64,000 nt of DNA, from the NCBI GenBank assembly GCA_036971715.1, contig JAVHJL010000002.1, forward strand, positions 1,148,501-1,212,500, in the 5' to 3' direction. How positions within the stretch are numbered: position 1 is the first letter of the stretch; each line of letters opens with the position of its first letter. The position numbers and the translations under genes are program-made. The notes below the pieces were generated by a model. It ran no database searches. It had not been told where the DNA came from and saw only the letters and a list, made by a program, of their open reading frames with translations. Source of the DNA: Arthrobotrys musiformis. Its lineage: Eukaryota > Ascomycota > Orbiliomycetes > Orbiliales > Orbiliaceae. This document shows, one piece after another, positions 36,730 to 48,800 of the stretch.

Positions 36730-38162
36730 TTTGGAAGTGTGTTTCTGCTGTGGGAATTGATGGAACGATGGTTTGGTGGTGATTATGGTTCTGATGGAAT
36801 GATTGATGATGGAGGCGATGAAGCTACACTTGGAGATGAAGATGAAGAGAAAGATGGAGATGGAGATGGAGATGGAAGGTTTTCAGAGGGTCTGCTAGAA
36901 GTTAGTTTAACCACCGTCGAGGGAATCAACCATTCGAGCCAGGTGCGTGCACGTAGACATACAACCACACATACAATATACAGCAGACTGCACGCTCTGG
37001 CTGGCTTATACTGCACTACCGCTACACTCCAGGAAATGCTGCCAAAGCTTAGGATGGGTATATACAATACAATCTACAATCAGGCACTGGATTACAATTA
37101 GGTATTTAAGATTGCAGTTGAGCTGTTCTATATGATATCAAGACTGTATGTATCATACATCATGATTCAACTATGGCAACTTCGATGGGACAAGCAGCCA
37201 TGCACGCTTAATTTGATAAGTCTCTAGCTACAATCCATTCTGATTCAGCCACTATATACTCTGCATGGTATTTTGTAAATGAATTGAGATAAAGAATGGA
37301 AATATGGACGAGAGAACTTGTCCTGATACTCTACAGCTAGCAGCTAAGCTCGAGCTTGAGCTCAACCTTTGACGTCTCATTTGTGTTGGCGTGTTGTACC
37401 CAATCCGGCATATGATTGGCTCGATGACGGATTAGGAAAGTCAACGGCAGTTACACAAGTGAAAATGCAACTAGATCAACGCACCATTCGACATATTGGG
37501 TACGGATCGGTAGTGGGTGATTGGCATTGATAATTGGAGGAGGATTTACTTTGTGTGTAGCGATTCGTTTGAGGTTTAGAAGGTAGTTGGGTGTCAATGG
37601 TATTGCGATTACTTAGGAATATCGTTAGCTTGGTGGCTCTACCTTAGTCTTGTATTAAAACGCTGCGGGCTCTACCTTAGGTATATACCTATGATGCGAT
37701 ATGTAAGGTTATTTGTCCACCGGTCTCGAGGTCTATCATTGAGATTTACAGTGCTGGAGATAAACATCCATGCCATTGCTACAGTGGGTAGCCAGCAGCA
37801 TGGAGCTATAGAATCATAGCGTATACACCATACCGTAGACGTAGTCTCGTTCCCAGCCGTAGATGATAGCTCTGGCCCAGCTCGGCCCTGAATGCGACCC
37901 GTTGTTGTGCTCTCAGCAAAAAAAAAAAGTTGTTGCTGAGCGGAGATTCCAGCGACGGCCTTCGTTGTTGAAGCTATATAACTTTCTATCTCCCTTCCTC
38001 CATATCTCTTCTCTTTCTTCCTTTCTTCCCCCTTTTCCTTTCTTCTTTTCTTCTCACAACCTGCGTTCCCACCACCACAGTCACCAGCACCATCACCATC
38101 ACCCTTTTTTCATCACCACTTCTTGTTTTTACCCATCGCCTTTCTTGTTTTCCCCCATCCCA
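36730..38162. other. Intergenic region with divergent promoters
   Basis: About 1.4 kb between divergent genes. A GAT/GGAGAT-rich stretch (36760-36880) lies next to the minus-strand start. The middle is AT-balanced with no coding signal. A pyrimidine-rich leader (37980-38160) precedes the plus-strand gene at 38163. Confidence 0.4.
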
Positions 38163-39757
38163 ATGACTCGAGGAAGTATTCAGAGGAGGGAGGCCTTCGC
38201 GTCTCTCCTCAACTTCCTCCGCTCGAGAACCTGTTCGCGGATGGCTTCCATCACGATCCCGCGAGCGAATACCGATCTCCTTGAGTTTCAGGGATATCGG
38301 GTAGCTCGCCGGGAGAGTGAGGGAGAGCGTCCACAGGTGGTACGTACCTTCCTTTCCCATCATTGTAGCTAGATTACATCCCGGGAGCTGGTTATCTGTC
38401 GTTGTTGTTGTTGAACAACAAAAGTCGTTGCTGAGAGCTAACTTTTTTTTTTATCTAGAGAGCAACGGTGGCGCAGGTCGGGGAGCTCTTGGGGGTGGAA
38501 AGAGCTACCCCATTCATCGAACGACTGGGCCCGGCGGCACGCGAGGTTCTGCGGGAGCTGGTCGAGAACGCGGAACCCTGTTCCAGCCGGGGAGCGATCC
38601 TCGACGGGGTGAACCGTTGTCGGTCGAGCCGTAGGACCTTGCCGGCCAGAAGGGCGGCGGCGAAGGTCATCGCGCAGTTCAACGGACGGTCGCGGCGCTC
38701 AACCGTTCCGACTTCTCCGGTGGCCCGGGTCTCTTTGAGGCCTTCGGCTCCCTCCGTCCTCGAAAAGAGGAACCGAGATAGTCTTAGCGAGCGCGAAGAC
38801 GATCAGGAGGATCGAAGGGCGAAGAGGGCCCGGTATGAGAGTCCCGTCTGTGTTGTTGGCGAAAACACGGTCGAGGAAGGGGGTTGCGGAGCCTTGAGCC
38901 TTGGCGGAAGCCGGGCCGACGTCGACGCACCCCTGGAGACTAGTGTCGAGCTGGACATGCAGGAAGTGGAAGGCACGGACGAGGAAGAGGAGGGGCAGGG
39001 CACCTGGGGGTTAACGAAGGAGGAGATTGAGGTGTCAATGGCCCTGGAGGAGGTGTTTATGAGGAGGGCCAGGGGGCCAATTGAGGACGAGGAAGGGGGG
39101 GGAACAGAACGCGAAGATGAGGAAGAGGAGGAATTCGAAGATGAGGAAGATGAGGAAGTCGAAGACGAGGAAGAGGAGGAAGTCAGATATGAAGAGAGTG
39201 AGGAAGAGGAGGAAGATGAGGAAGAGGAGGATCGTTGGTGGGAAGATGTTTTGAGGAGCGGGGAGCTTGATGCGAGCCCGGAGTTGCTCGCACAAGCGGA
39301 GGAGGCGCAGGCGGCGTATAGGGGGGGAAGGAGAGAGAGGTTTGAGGAGATGGAGAGGATGAGAGGGGAAGTGATGAGGGAAGGAGAGGGTTGGAGAGAT
39401 GCGGTGTGGGCGGAGGAGTTGGAGGAGTTGGAGGAGTTGGGGCCCGGGGAGAGGGAGGTGGCAACGGACGTGGTCCTTGCCAGGATGGTGAGGAATAAGA
39501 ACCTGAACGACAGGTTCTTTCGGGTTATTCATGACCCGTGTACGGGAAGGGAGATCGTGGTCTCGTACCCTTTCCAAGTCTGGATAGCCCCCTTACTGGC
39601 TACCGGCATGACCTTGGCGGAGGTCTTGCAGGTTTTCGGTGAGGAAGGTGACCCGGGCGAGGGATCTTCCACCGGAGATCGGGAAACCCGCAGGGCCTCA
39701 TATCTTATGGGGCTCGGGTTCACTGAGTTTTATACGCATAAGAAATATAAATACTAA
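38163..39757 (+). CDS. Very acidic hypothetical protein
   Basis: Two exons, 38163-38339 and 38459-39757, give 491 residues. The junction uses a GTACGT donor and a TATCTAG acceptor in phase 0. The N-terminal 125 residues resemble a small helical domain (LGVERATPFIERLGPAAREV, RRTLPARRAAAKVIAQF). A basic RRAKRARYE segment is a possible nuclear signal. Residues about 240-320 are almost wholly Glu/Asp, followed by Glu-rich helices. The C-terminal 75 residues look folded (VIHDPCTGREIVVSYPFQVW, MTLAEVLQVFGEEG, YLMGLGFTEFYTHKKYKY). No family was recognised. The hairpin-repeat array begins 57 bases after the stop and could lie in its 3' UTR. Confidence 0.7.
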
Positions 39758-39813
39758 TGGGAGAAGGTCGCAGGAGAACCGGAGCTGGACCGGTTTGACT
39801 AGTCTTCCTTTAA

Positions 39814-40126
39814 CGGTGGCATTGCGCTAAGTCCCTCCACCGGGGCATTTTACCCCCCAATACGGCTACATTGCGCTAAGTCCTTTAGTCGGGGCAATAC
39901 GGTTGCATTGCGACAAGTCCTTCAACCGGGGCAAAGTATGAAACTCGAACCCATTGCACGCGGGAAACGGCTGCATCGCAAAATTCCTTCAGTCGGGGCA
40001 ACGTTACTGTAAAAAAAAGACTCCGGGAAACAGCTGCATTGCGCTAAGTCCTTCAGCTGGGGCAAAACCACAGGTCATGAAAAACTCGAAAACGGCTGCA
40101 TTGCGCGAAGTCCTTCAGCCGGGGCA
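39814..40126 (+). repeat. Array of six short hairpin-forming repeats with compensatory stem changes
   Basis: Six copies lie at 39814-39847, 39863-39896, 39900-39933, 39968-40000, 40031-40064 and 40093-40126. Each has a 6-bp inverted repeat around a loop close to CATTGCGCTAAGTCCTT, followed by GGGGCA. Stem arms are CGGTGG/CCACCG, CGGCTA/TAGTCG, CGGTTG/CAACCG, CGGCTG/CAGTCG, CAGCTG/CAGCTG and CGGCTG/CAGCCG. Changes on one arm are matched on the other, or give G-U pairs, at four of six positions. Spacers are uneven (period 37-68) and partly repeated (ATGAAA..ACTCGAA and CGGGAAAC). The array lies between the acidic-protein stop and the CSC1-like gene. I recognise no ribozyme, riboswitch or transposon family. 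Confidence 0.85.
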
Positions 40127-40508
40127 TGTCCACCGATACATTCACGAGAGAGCGTTCAGTTCTCACCAACGGTGGCGAAGTGTGGTATTTTGGTGCCAAG
40201 AGGTGTTGAAGACGCAGGTTGTTGTCAGCTGTTTGCCAAGGTGCCAAGGCAGCGACGTCATGAGTTCGTTTCGGCGACACGCATGACAACTGCTCGAGCT
40301 AAGCTTAGCAGCACTCACGCGACTGGCATTTGGCTTGCTGGTCTCGATATGACCCTGTGCAGCGCCGCATTCTGATAGTCCTGTTTTTACCTGCTGCTTT
40401 GTCGCACGATGGGTATCACCCTCCCAAGACTATCCTTCCGCTTTGTTTCTTTCAACTTCCAGATTCTTGTCCGGCGATAGAGCTACTCACGACCCAGCTC
40501 ACGACGCG

Positions 40509-43190
40509 ATGGGACTCTACGACTACACATATTCGGTACTGCTAGCACAGCAGGATGGCGGAAACGGAACGGGAGACTGTCCCGATGGCGGACGAGATTT
40601 TACGGACCCACGCAGCGGGACCACGGATTTGGTTACGCAGCTCACGATCTCTGTCGCAATGGGAATGTCAGCTTTCCTCTCGTTTTGCGTACTTCGACCT
40701 CGATGGAATACCCTTTACGGTGCACGCAAGTCTAGCCAGGTAGCAGCGCTACCGGACCTACCGACGAGTTTCTTCGGGTGGATACCAGCTCTCTACAAAA
40801 TCACCGAGGAAGAAGTTCTCAGCGCCGCAGGCCTTGACGCTTACGTTTTTCTCGGCTTCTTCAAAATGTGTATGAAGATTATTTCGGTCTTTACATTCTT
40901 TGGACTGTTTGTCGTATCGCCACTCCACTGGAAATACGAGGGAAAGAGCGGGTTCGACTTCAACCGGCCCGGATCAAACGATACCTGTGGTAACAAGACC
41001 GTTCACACTTGGAATACGGGTGGTTTTGGAAGCCACGGCCTCGATTACGATATTCTCAAAAACCACGGCGAGCCCAAAGTCCCCAAGAACACTGCTTGGT
41101 TAACGTCATATCTGGTATTCGTCTACTTCTTCACCGGCGTTGCAGTATACTTCCTCTACGATCAAACGAAGAAGGTCGCCAATGTTCGTCAGAAATATCT
41201 CAGCCGTCAGAGCACCGTTACAGACCGTACGATTCGAGTATCCGGTGTCCCCGAAGATCTACGGGATGAAGACGAACTCAAGAAATTTATCGAAGGTCTC
41301 CGTATTGGCAAGGTCGATAATGTGACCATCTGTCGGGATTGGAAGGAGCTCGATAAACTGATGGATCAACGGATGAAGGTCCTACGAAAATTGGAAAGTG
41401 CTTGGACTGTTCCTAAGGGGCAAGATCCGGAGACCCGTACCGTCAAGTCAGGATGGTTTGGTCTCTACGGCAAGAAAGTCAATCCAATCGAACAGTACAC
41501 ATCGATGCTGGAGGATCTTGATAGTCTCGTTCACCAAACGAGGCAAAAGGAGTTTAAACCAGTCCCTATGGCATTCGTCACTTTGGATTCGGTCGCTGCG
41601 GCGGTTGGTGTCCCTTACCATTTTATTTTTTTATCCTTGAATTCTGCTGACTCAATTGATACTGGTTAGCAAATGGCTGTACAAGCTCTTCTTGACCCGA
41701 ATCCTCTGAGCATGATCGCCAATTTAGCACCCGCCCCCCACGATATTGTTTGGCAGAATACCTATATTACCCGAGGACAAAGGATCATTCGGACGTGGAT
41801 CATTACTATCTTTATCGGGATTTTGACAATATTCTGGTTTTTGCCCGTCGGTACACTCGCAGGGCTCTTAAACATTCAATCGATCCATCGAATCTGGCCA
41901 TGGCTCGCAGACGTTCTTGCTAGTAACCAACTAGTGAGCTCACTTGTTCAAAACACATTACCTACAGTCAGTTTGACATTATTGAATGTAGCTGTACCGT
42001 ATCTCTACGATTGTAAGTCACACAAACATCATTTTACGCTATCTCCACGTCATAGACTAACAGTTTCTAGGGTTATCAACGCTCCAAGGAATGATATCAC
42101 AGGCAGATGTCGAGCGCTCGGTTGTCAGCAAAAACTTTTTCTTCACATTTTTCAATCTTTTCCTTATCTTTACGGTCTTGTAAGTTCGTCTGCAATCTAT
42201 TGTAGCAGCCCTGTTCATTCGCTAATGCTCTATACAGTGGTACCGTTTCAGATATGTATAATGTGTTGAAAGACTCGTTGAAAGACTCGACAACCATTGC
42301 TTATCGCCTCGCAAAGTCGCTAGGTAGCTTTGCGCCTTTTTATACGAACCTTATCGTTCTACAGGGTATCGGGATGTTTCCCTTTAGGTTACTACAGTTT
42401 GGGACTGTGGCCCTCTACGTTGCGTCAAGACCGCGAACACCGAGGGACCATGCTGAACTCAACTCGCCACCGGCTTTCCAATACGGGTTCTTCCTCCCGC
42501 AGCCGATACTCGTATTGATACTATGCATTGTATACAGCCTACTCGAGGCTGGGACTGTGATGCTTGGATTCGGTCTAATATACTTTAGTTTGGGATACTT
42601 TACTTACAAGTACCAGCTTTTGTATGGTATGTACCAACCCCTCTTCCCCTCAAACTATTGAACTCCGCTAAAAGGTATATAGCAATGGACAATCCTCGAC
42701 ATGCGACGGGGAAAGCCTGGCCGATGATAGTGTACAGAGTATTTATCGGTCTACTTCTCTTCCAAGCATCCATGGCGGCCTTGTTGTCGCTACAAGGGGC
42801 CATTGTCCGAGGGCTTTTGATTCTCCCACTTTTAGTTACAACCATCTGGACGTGGTGGTTCTTCCGGAAATCATTTTCGCCCTTGATGTCTTATATTGCC
42901 CTCAAGAGTTTACACGACCCCCAACACACACCACGGGAGGGTAGCCTTATTGATATCGAGACAGAAACCGTTGACGAGAGCCGGGAGATGGGGAGTAGAT
43001 TTGCGAACCCTAATCTATTCACGGAGTAAGTACCTTCCCGAATAAATGATGAATGAGGGACAAAAATATTAACAAATCAAATAGATTGCAAGGCTTGTGG
43101 CTACAAAGTGGTATTGGTGGGGCAATTGGTGCACTACCTGGGATTACGGGGGTTCTTCCAGTGATTTCTGGTGCTGGCGGCCGCGTCTAA
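40509..43190 (+). CDS. CSC1/OSCA-family calcium-permeable channel
   Basis: Hyperosmolality- or stretch-gated cation channel of the DUF221/TMEM63 superfamily, expected in the plasma or an internal membrane. Six exons, 40509-41603, 41670-42012, 42071-42179, 42238-42626, 42683-43025 and 43085-43190, give 794 residues. The N-terminus carries the first membrane helix (LTISVAMGMSAFLSFCVLRPR) and the conserved FGWIPALYKITEEEVLSAAGLDAYVFLGF. A cytosolic RNA-recognition-like domain follows (TVTDRTIRVSGVPEDLRDED). The channel core begins at LAPAPHDIVWQNTYI and includes WLSTLQGMISQADVERSVVS, NLFLIFTVFGTVSDM, NPRHATGKAWPMIVYRVFIG and further helices. The first donor (GTTGGT) is atypical, but the phase-0 junction AAA/QMAVQAL is fixed by family conservation. 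The start at 40509 (MGLYDY) is the first ATG in frame. Confidence 0.93.
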
Positions 43191-43518
43191 TAGAACATAA
43201 TTATCATGATAAGGCGAAGCATTTAACGGCGCACCCTTTTTCATCATTACTCTGTACTTTTTATGCATTCCCTTATGGCCATAGAGGTTTAATATCATGG
43301 GGTTGTACATTTACAAAGGCATAACTGCAGTTCGGGCATTTTGTGGTTTGAGCGACATCTTTGTTTACGTCGACGTACACTCTAGGCTTTTTTTTTCTTC
43401 TAGTATAATTCTTTGCGCTATGTACTTAATACAGAGACTATATTTAATTATAAATTTCATTATGTTTAGCTAATTATGTTTCCGTTTATGCGGCGAATCT
43501 CCAAAAGGGTTATGTGGC
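43191..43518. other. Convergent intergenic region
   Basis: About 330 AT-rich bases containing the presumed 3' end of the CSC1-like gene and that of the small minus-strand gene. No other feature is seen. Confidence 0.35.
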
Positions 43519-43857
43519 CTAGGCACCATCTAGTGTGCGAGAGGTGAGGTCTTGAGAATCTCTTTCTTGGTTCGGCGGACCCTATTAATTAGCATGACCA
43601 AAAGGATCTATATCAGCGGCTCTAAGGAATGGGAGATTCACATGGGTGTATTAATACTGTGCCGCAGATATCAATATCCTAGCTCAGGACTTACCTTTCT
43701 TGAACTCTTAGGCGCGAAGCGCTGAAAGTCGATTCTACGAATCTGGCCATCGTGGTTGAGGAAATCCCACAAGCCTGTTGTGTTGTCAGTACCAGAAGCC
43801 TGCTACCCCCTTCGAATTCATGCATGCTTCGAGTTGCCTACCTCCTCTCCTCCTCAT
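43519..43857 (-). CDS. Small 52-residue protein, function unknown
   Basis: Three short exons on the minus strand, 43857-43842, 43774-43695 and 43581-43519, join in consistent phase (1, then 0). The product begins MRRRGGLWDFLNHDGQIRR, continues IDFQRFAPKSSRK and ends with a hydrophilic QERDSQDLTSRTLDGA tail. Donors are GTAGGC and GTAAGT; acceptors are AACAG and TAATAG, the last preceded by a GCTAAT branch-point-like sequence. The sequence looks like a compact conserved fungal microprotein, but I cannot name it. No single exon is long, so the model depends on the splice sites. It lies head to head with PCH2, 187 bases from its start codon. Confidence 0.6.
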
Positions 43858-44044
43858 ACAGCAATCCTCAAAATCAGACTATTAAACGACTTTCAAGATA
43901 TTATGGATTGCCTAATACCGACATTCTTCTCTATACGCTACTTTTAAATACCCCCTACTCAACCCCCTATATCAAGTTACTAAAATCACGTTCTTACGAT
44001 AGCGACTGGTCTCGTTCATAGCGACTTATATACTCTGGGAAAAC

Positions 44045-45836
44045 ATGTCAGTCGTAATAGAGGCATGTCTCAAACCCGATTACGCAGGCTCCCTCCGAGA
44101 TGCAATCCCAGTTTTGAAAATTTTAGTCACAGAGAATTATGGCATCCTTTCGCGAGGACAAACAATTGACGGTGGAGGCAAGTACTCGTATCATGAGGTC
44201 AACGATAAAACAAGAAGATAACAACCCGAAGACTAACACGAGGTCCATCCGTGCTTGCAGACATCGTAGGCGCCCTCGCTGAAAAGATTGAGCGGCTTGA
44301 TGTGAGTGATACGTCCGAAACCGACGGGTTTGGAGGTGTGGCAACATCGACTGCCAGAATACGAGTACACCCGTACAAGTACTTTAAGTCACCACCACAA
44401 ACGATCAAAATACCCATGGACGGCGAGACTGGGGACAGCTGTCCAACGGTCCTGATGCATGAACTACCCTCAGTCGATCTGGCCGCCTCGTGGGACCAAC
44501 TCTTTTTCGAACCGGATATCAAACCAACTTTGCTGAGATTTGTCACATCGATATGTAAGTCTTCTTATGTGCCGATAACATGGTAAAACGGTGATCACGA
44601 AAAAAAAGTTGGTATAATGTGACATGCCATTATTCACCGACGAGAAGGTCGTGAGGTGGGTGCTAACAGGGTTATTATGTACGTTTGAAAAAAACAAAAG
44701 TGATCTTTTCGGACCGAGGGGTTAGTCTAGACTGCGTGTCTTGGAGTAGGATTATTCTACTCCACGGCGGGGCAGGTTCTGGAAAAACGACACTGTGCCG
44801 GGCCCTAGCCCAAAAAATCGCTATGAGGTCTTTCTCGAAATTCAACCGGACGGTGCTATTGGAGATTAACACCAAGACTCTGCTATCAAGGTGGTTCACA
44901 GAGAGCAGCAAACTAGTGGATGGGCTTTTTGATTGGATCCACACCCAAACAGGATCCGCACCAGACCAGTTCTTTTGCATAATGATAGGTAAGGAATCGG
45001 CCGATGAGGGTGGCGACTATGCCTGTAATTTCATGCTAATTTGATTTCCGGCGGGGATGGTCTGATCGATGGAATAGACGAGGTGGAGTCCATTGCTTCT
45101 TCTCGAAAGGCAGCGGCTTCTGCCAATGAACCAGCTGACGCAATCCGGATCGTTAACTCGCTCCTAACGTCTCTAGATAGGCTAAAATGCCGCCGGAACA
45201 TCCTGATATTGACAACATCGAACTTGCTTGAAGTGATAGATACCGCTTTTCTTGACAGGGTAGACCTGTGTCAGCATGTGTCAGCTCCCTCCGTGGTAGC
45301 TACATACAGCATCCTTCTCAGTTGCATGCAAGAACTGATTCGGTGTGGTATCATAATTCCTGAAAACGAAGAGGTGTGTATATACTCACTTACTCCAACA
45401 TCGAAGAAGAAATTCTTCCGCCCGTTTTCAAGCTTTAGGTGCAGCCATAAAACATAATTTTGGACTCTTTAAGCGAAGGTTGAACTACAAGGAAACGTTG
45501 TTATGAGGCTGTTGGCGTTTCAAGGAACTAAATTTTTCTCTCCCTCCCATTCAGGCATTATACGACTACAAAATGGCTAGCGTTTTTAAAACAGTTCGGC
45601 CGGATTTGCCGTCATCGAAGCTACTTTGTGTCGCTGAACAAACGAAGGGTCTAAGTGGCCGTGCATTAAGACGAATACCCTTGCTTATGCATGCAACCTC
45701 CAAGGAGGACGAATCCATGAGCCTGTCGAGCGCCTTAGATGCCATGCGCCTTGTTGTCGAGGCAGAACAAAGCTCTACTCGATTGGCTGTATTAGCTGAC
45801 AAGGAGGTTAATTTCACAGCACGAGTTCCATACTAG
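44045..45836 (+). CDS. PCH2: Pachytene checkpoint AAA+ ATPase (Pch2/TRIP13)
   Basis: Remodels HORMA-domain proteins such as Hop1 and Mad2 in meiotic checkpoint and crossover control. Exons 44045-44171, 44261-44554, 44701-44988, 45078-45373 and 45555-45836 give 428 residues, close to the 432 of human TRIP13. The AAA+ module begins LLRFVTSILIFSDRGV, with Walker A LLHGGAGSGKTTLCRALAQK, Walker B IMIDEVES (its Asp codon split by an intron), NEPADAIRIVNSLLTSLD, sensor 1 ILILTTSN and the LDRVDL arginine region. The C-terminal sensor 2 region reads TKGLSGRALRRIPLLMHA. The first donor (GTGGAG) and the third acceptor (after AAAACAAAAG) are weak; both were chosen by frame and alignment to the family. 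The N-terminal 120 residues are poorly conserved. Confidence 0.9.
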
Positions 45837-48800
45837 CCAGCATTATCGTTCGTCGGAGGGAGTATGTTGCATTTACAAGTTGTTAGTAGAGCTCTCCCAA
45901 CTCATGGAAAAGGAAGATCTTGGTTTAGTCGCCGAACCCAATACCTTTTTTTTCCCTCTCTTCGAAACAGGCCGATAAAATCTCCTATTTTGTTATCCGG
46001 AAGCAGCTGCGCTGGATGGCTGAACTGGCTGCATTCTGGGCACCCCACATTATGTTAACAATATCCTAACTGGTCCGTCAGGTGAGAACAAGCGTTTTCT
46101 TCCTTGGACGGATGTGGGTTAGTTTAATATTACTGCACTAATATTGCTTTGAGGCCCTGTAAATATTTAGTAACGACAAGCACAATCATTTTTCCCTTGC
46201 AAAGGCGTAAGTCGGGGCTGGCTAGACCGTCGACTTTATCACGCGCTAAGGGCCGTTGTGTTTGTTGGATTTTTGAAATGAAGCGTGAACCAAACTGTCG
46301 GGACCATTCGTTCGGCCCAGCGATAGCCAGGTGCCTAATGAGCTTGTGAACCTGGTTTCTGAGAGGGGGGGGCATTGCAAGAGCTAAGATAACTTGGTAC
46401 TTGGCTAGCTGGCTCGGAAATTCAGATAGGTACTTAATGTATGTACGACAGATACATACATATCAAGGATCAAAAGTCAGAGGAATTCCTCCCACGGACT
46501 TCGACGGTGCACATTGCATCGATCTGTCAATCGAGTCTATAGGGGGTTAATTCCAAGCCGTAGACAGTACAGCTAGGTAGCCGTACATAAGATTCGTCCA
46601 ACCTTTTGCCTGATTCGAACCGCGGGTTACCGGCATGCGCTTACTTGTCAAACCTTCTGTTCCGATATTCTCTCGCTCGCTAGGAGGGGCAAGGGTCTCG
46701 CCAGACACAATTCGGTCGGCGGAGTCGATCAGGCTTAAGCTTGTCGAGAAATAGCGCAAGCTCCAATGCCGGGAATCCCCTGCAGGCTCAAGCCCCCCCT
46801 TGCCCTTCCAGCTATTCAAAGCAAATCATGCGAGGCTACGGCACAGGATTTTCGTTCGTTTCTTGGTTCATGGCAGCAAAAGCTTCCAACCGGGACGTTT
46901 TCAAGATATGATGTTCCAGTGACCCAGACCGGATGTTAATTCTGAGTACAGACCACCCTCCAGATGCACCGAAAATCCTCCATTCTTTGGTAGCGAACAA
47001 TGCATAGCTATGCACTGCACAGTCATACATGATATAAAATCGCTAGGCTTACAGGTACAGCACAGGAACCTACATGATGGCCCACAGCGAGACCCTGTTG
47101 CATTTTGTACAGTTTTAGCTCTTGGGCCGGTTGTGATATCTTTCGGTTCGTTCAGCCGCTTATTATAGATACTGGACGGGTGCTTTAGAGGTCCAGTCGG
47201 TCCACATTTCGCCCGGTCCTTCTCGCCCGGTCCTTCTCTCCCATGAAACAGCCTATAATTAGGCGTCTAGGCCGAGGCGGTGGAGTGCAGTCCACTTCAT
47301 TCTCGTCGACAATGTTCCCAATTGGGATATTTAATGGCCCAAATAAGGCAGCTAGTGCACCACAACGTAAATGGGCGGCAAAGCACCCTTCGGTTTCCTG
47401 TTGGAAAAGACGTCTGATATAGAAACCCACGGTACTTTTCACTCCGCCTTTCGATATGGAATTAGCTGGGCCGGTTAAAACAGCCCAAGAGGGCTACTCG
47501 CCTTTCGATCCGGGACCGACGGTTCTCGTGCTCTCTCTTAGGCATCCTGTAGCCCCCTCGCGCTTCAGAGATACACAGACATCCTAGATCGAATGGAAAA
47601 GCCGCCACCGGTCCACCCCAACTATTCCGGTGATTAAAAACTTTTATTCGGGTTTATATTGTCATAGCCAAGACACGGGACAAGGGAGTTAATCTGTCGT
47701 ATGTAGTAATTCTCCTGAGACGCATGTTTCATTGCTTTTCCGGTTGATCCACGTCGGACGAGGGTAAACCACGATTGCGATATATCCTGCTATTTGGTAT
47801 AAGAGTGTTTCTATTTTCCTTTTTTTTTTTTAAATTCGAATGGGAGCTTTTTTGGTCTTGATCCCATGCAGCTACGGAGACGCCCTTGTCTCCTTCGACA
47901 AGCAAGTCTCGAAATCGCCCCACCACACACGAGGTACCCCAGCTGTTTCACGGTACCAAGGATGGAGTAGATGTTTGTTCAACGGCTGTACTGCCCATCC
48001 AGTCAGTGACAGCATGTCGAGCGCAAATCACAAGGCTTATGGTGTTGGATTTCAGAGTTTAGTTCGAAATTAGCCCTACTTTTCACATGCATGGATCTAT
48101 GCATGCGGGTTCGAAAATGCCTAGACGTAGTTCCATGAAAAAGAAGTCGACATGGCATAAGTCCGTATACTACACTGCGAGCGAGGGGGGGGGGATGGGG
48201 AAGGGGGATGTGGACGCCCTTCGGACTACTAGCTAGTCGACTTACGCTGTACAAGTCAATGGTTTTGAGCTTGGCGGGCGTTAGCTTCGCTCGGGAGGGA
48301 GGAAATTTAAAAAGATAACAACGTGATTGTGAATGTTGTCGACGGAGTTGCCGCTGCTTGCTTGTAAAAGCGAGGAACCCTGGATGTACTGACGTAGCCG
48401 TTAAGTTGTAACTTGTGCCACTTGGGCTAAATCTAGGCCAGAGATAGGCAAAGTCGCGCGGGAAATCTTTTCGACTATGGTTTGAGATGTATTTTTGTTG
48501 GAAAACGGAATGTCTTAAGTTTATAAAAGGCAAGTTGGAATCTCGACGGGGTGGGAGGTTTACGCTCGGATATCACCAACGAGACTAATTGCGACTTAGC
48601 ATGCTAGTACTAGTTTCTTCGCAAATGATGCCTGAAACTCAGACCCACGGTAAACAGTTCTGTACTTTTTTTCTTCTATTTTACTTGGTATTTTCCCCTC
48701 TTCTGCTTGCTTATACTGACGAGTTTTGTAGATCTAGACCTATAGACTATATACCACATTAATATCCAAAACTACACATATACACATACGGCCATTGGCA

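Noticed and set aside
39814..40126. Hairpin array as a CRISPR array or known self-cleaving ribozyme
   Set aside because: Repeats differ from each other and spacers are uneven and partly related, unlike CRISPR, and the genome is eukaryotic. Hammerhead (CUGAUGA/GAAA), HDV and twister core sequences are not visible.
46547..46819. Open frame and a tRNA-like GGTTCGAATC on the minus strand
   Set aside because: The T-arm flanks do not pair and no acceptor or anticodon arm could be drawn. The frame has no domain.
48003..48533. 176-codon frame on the minus strand
   Set aside because: Composition follows base content; there is no domain, and the frame lies in a region with no coding signal on neighbouring exons.
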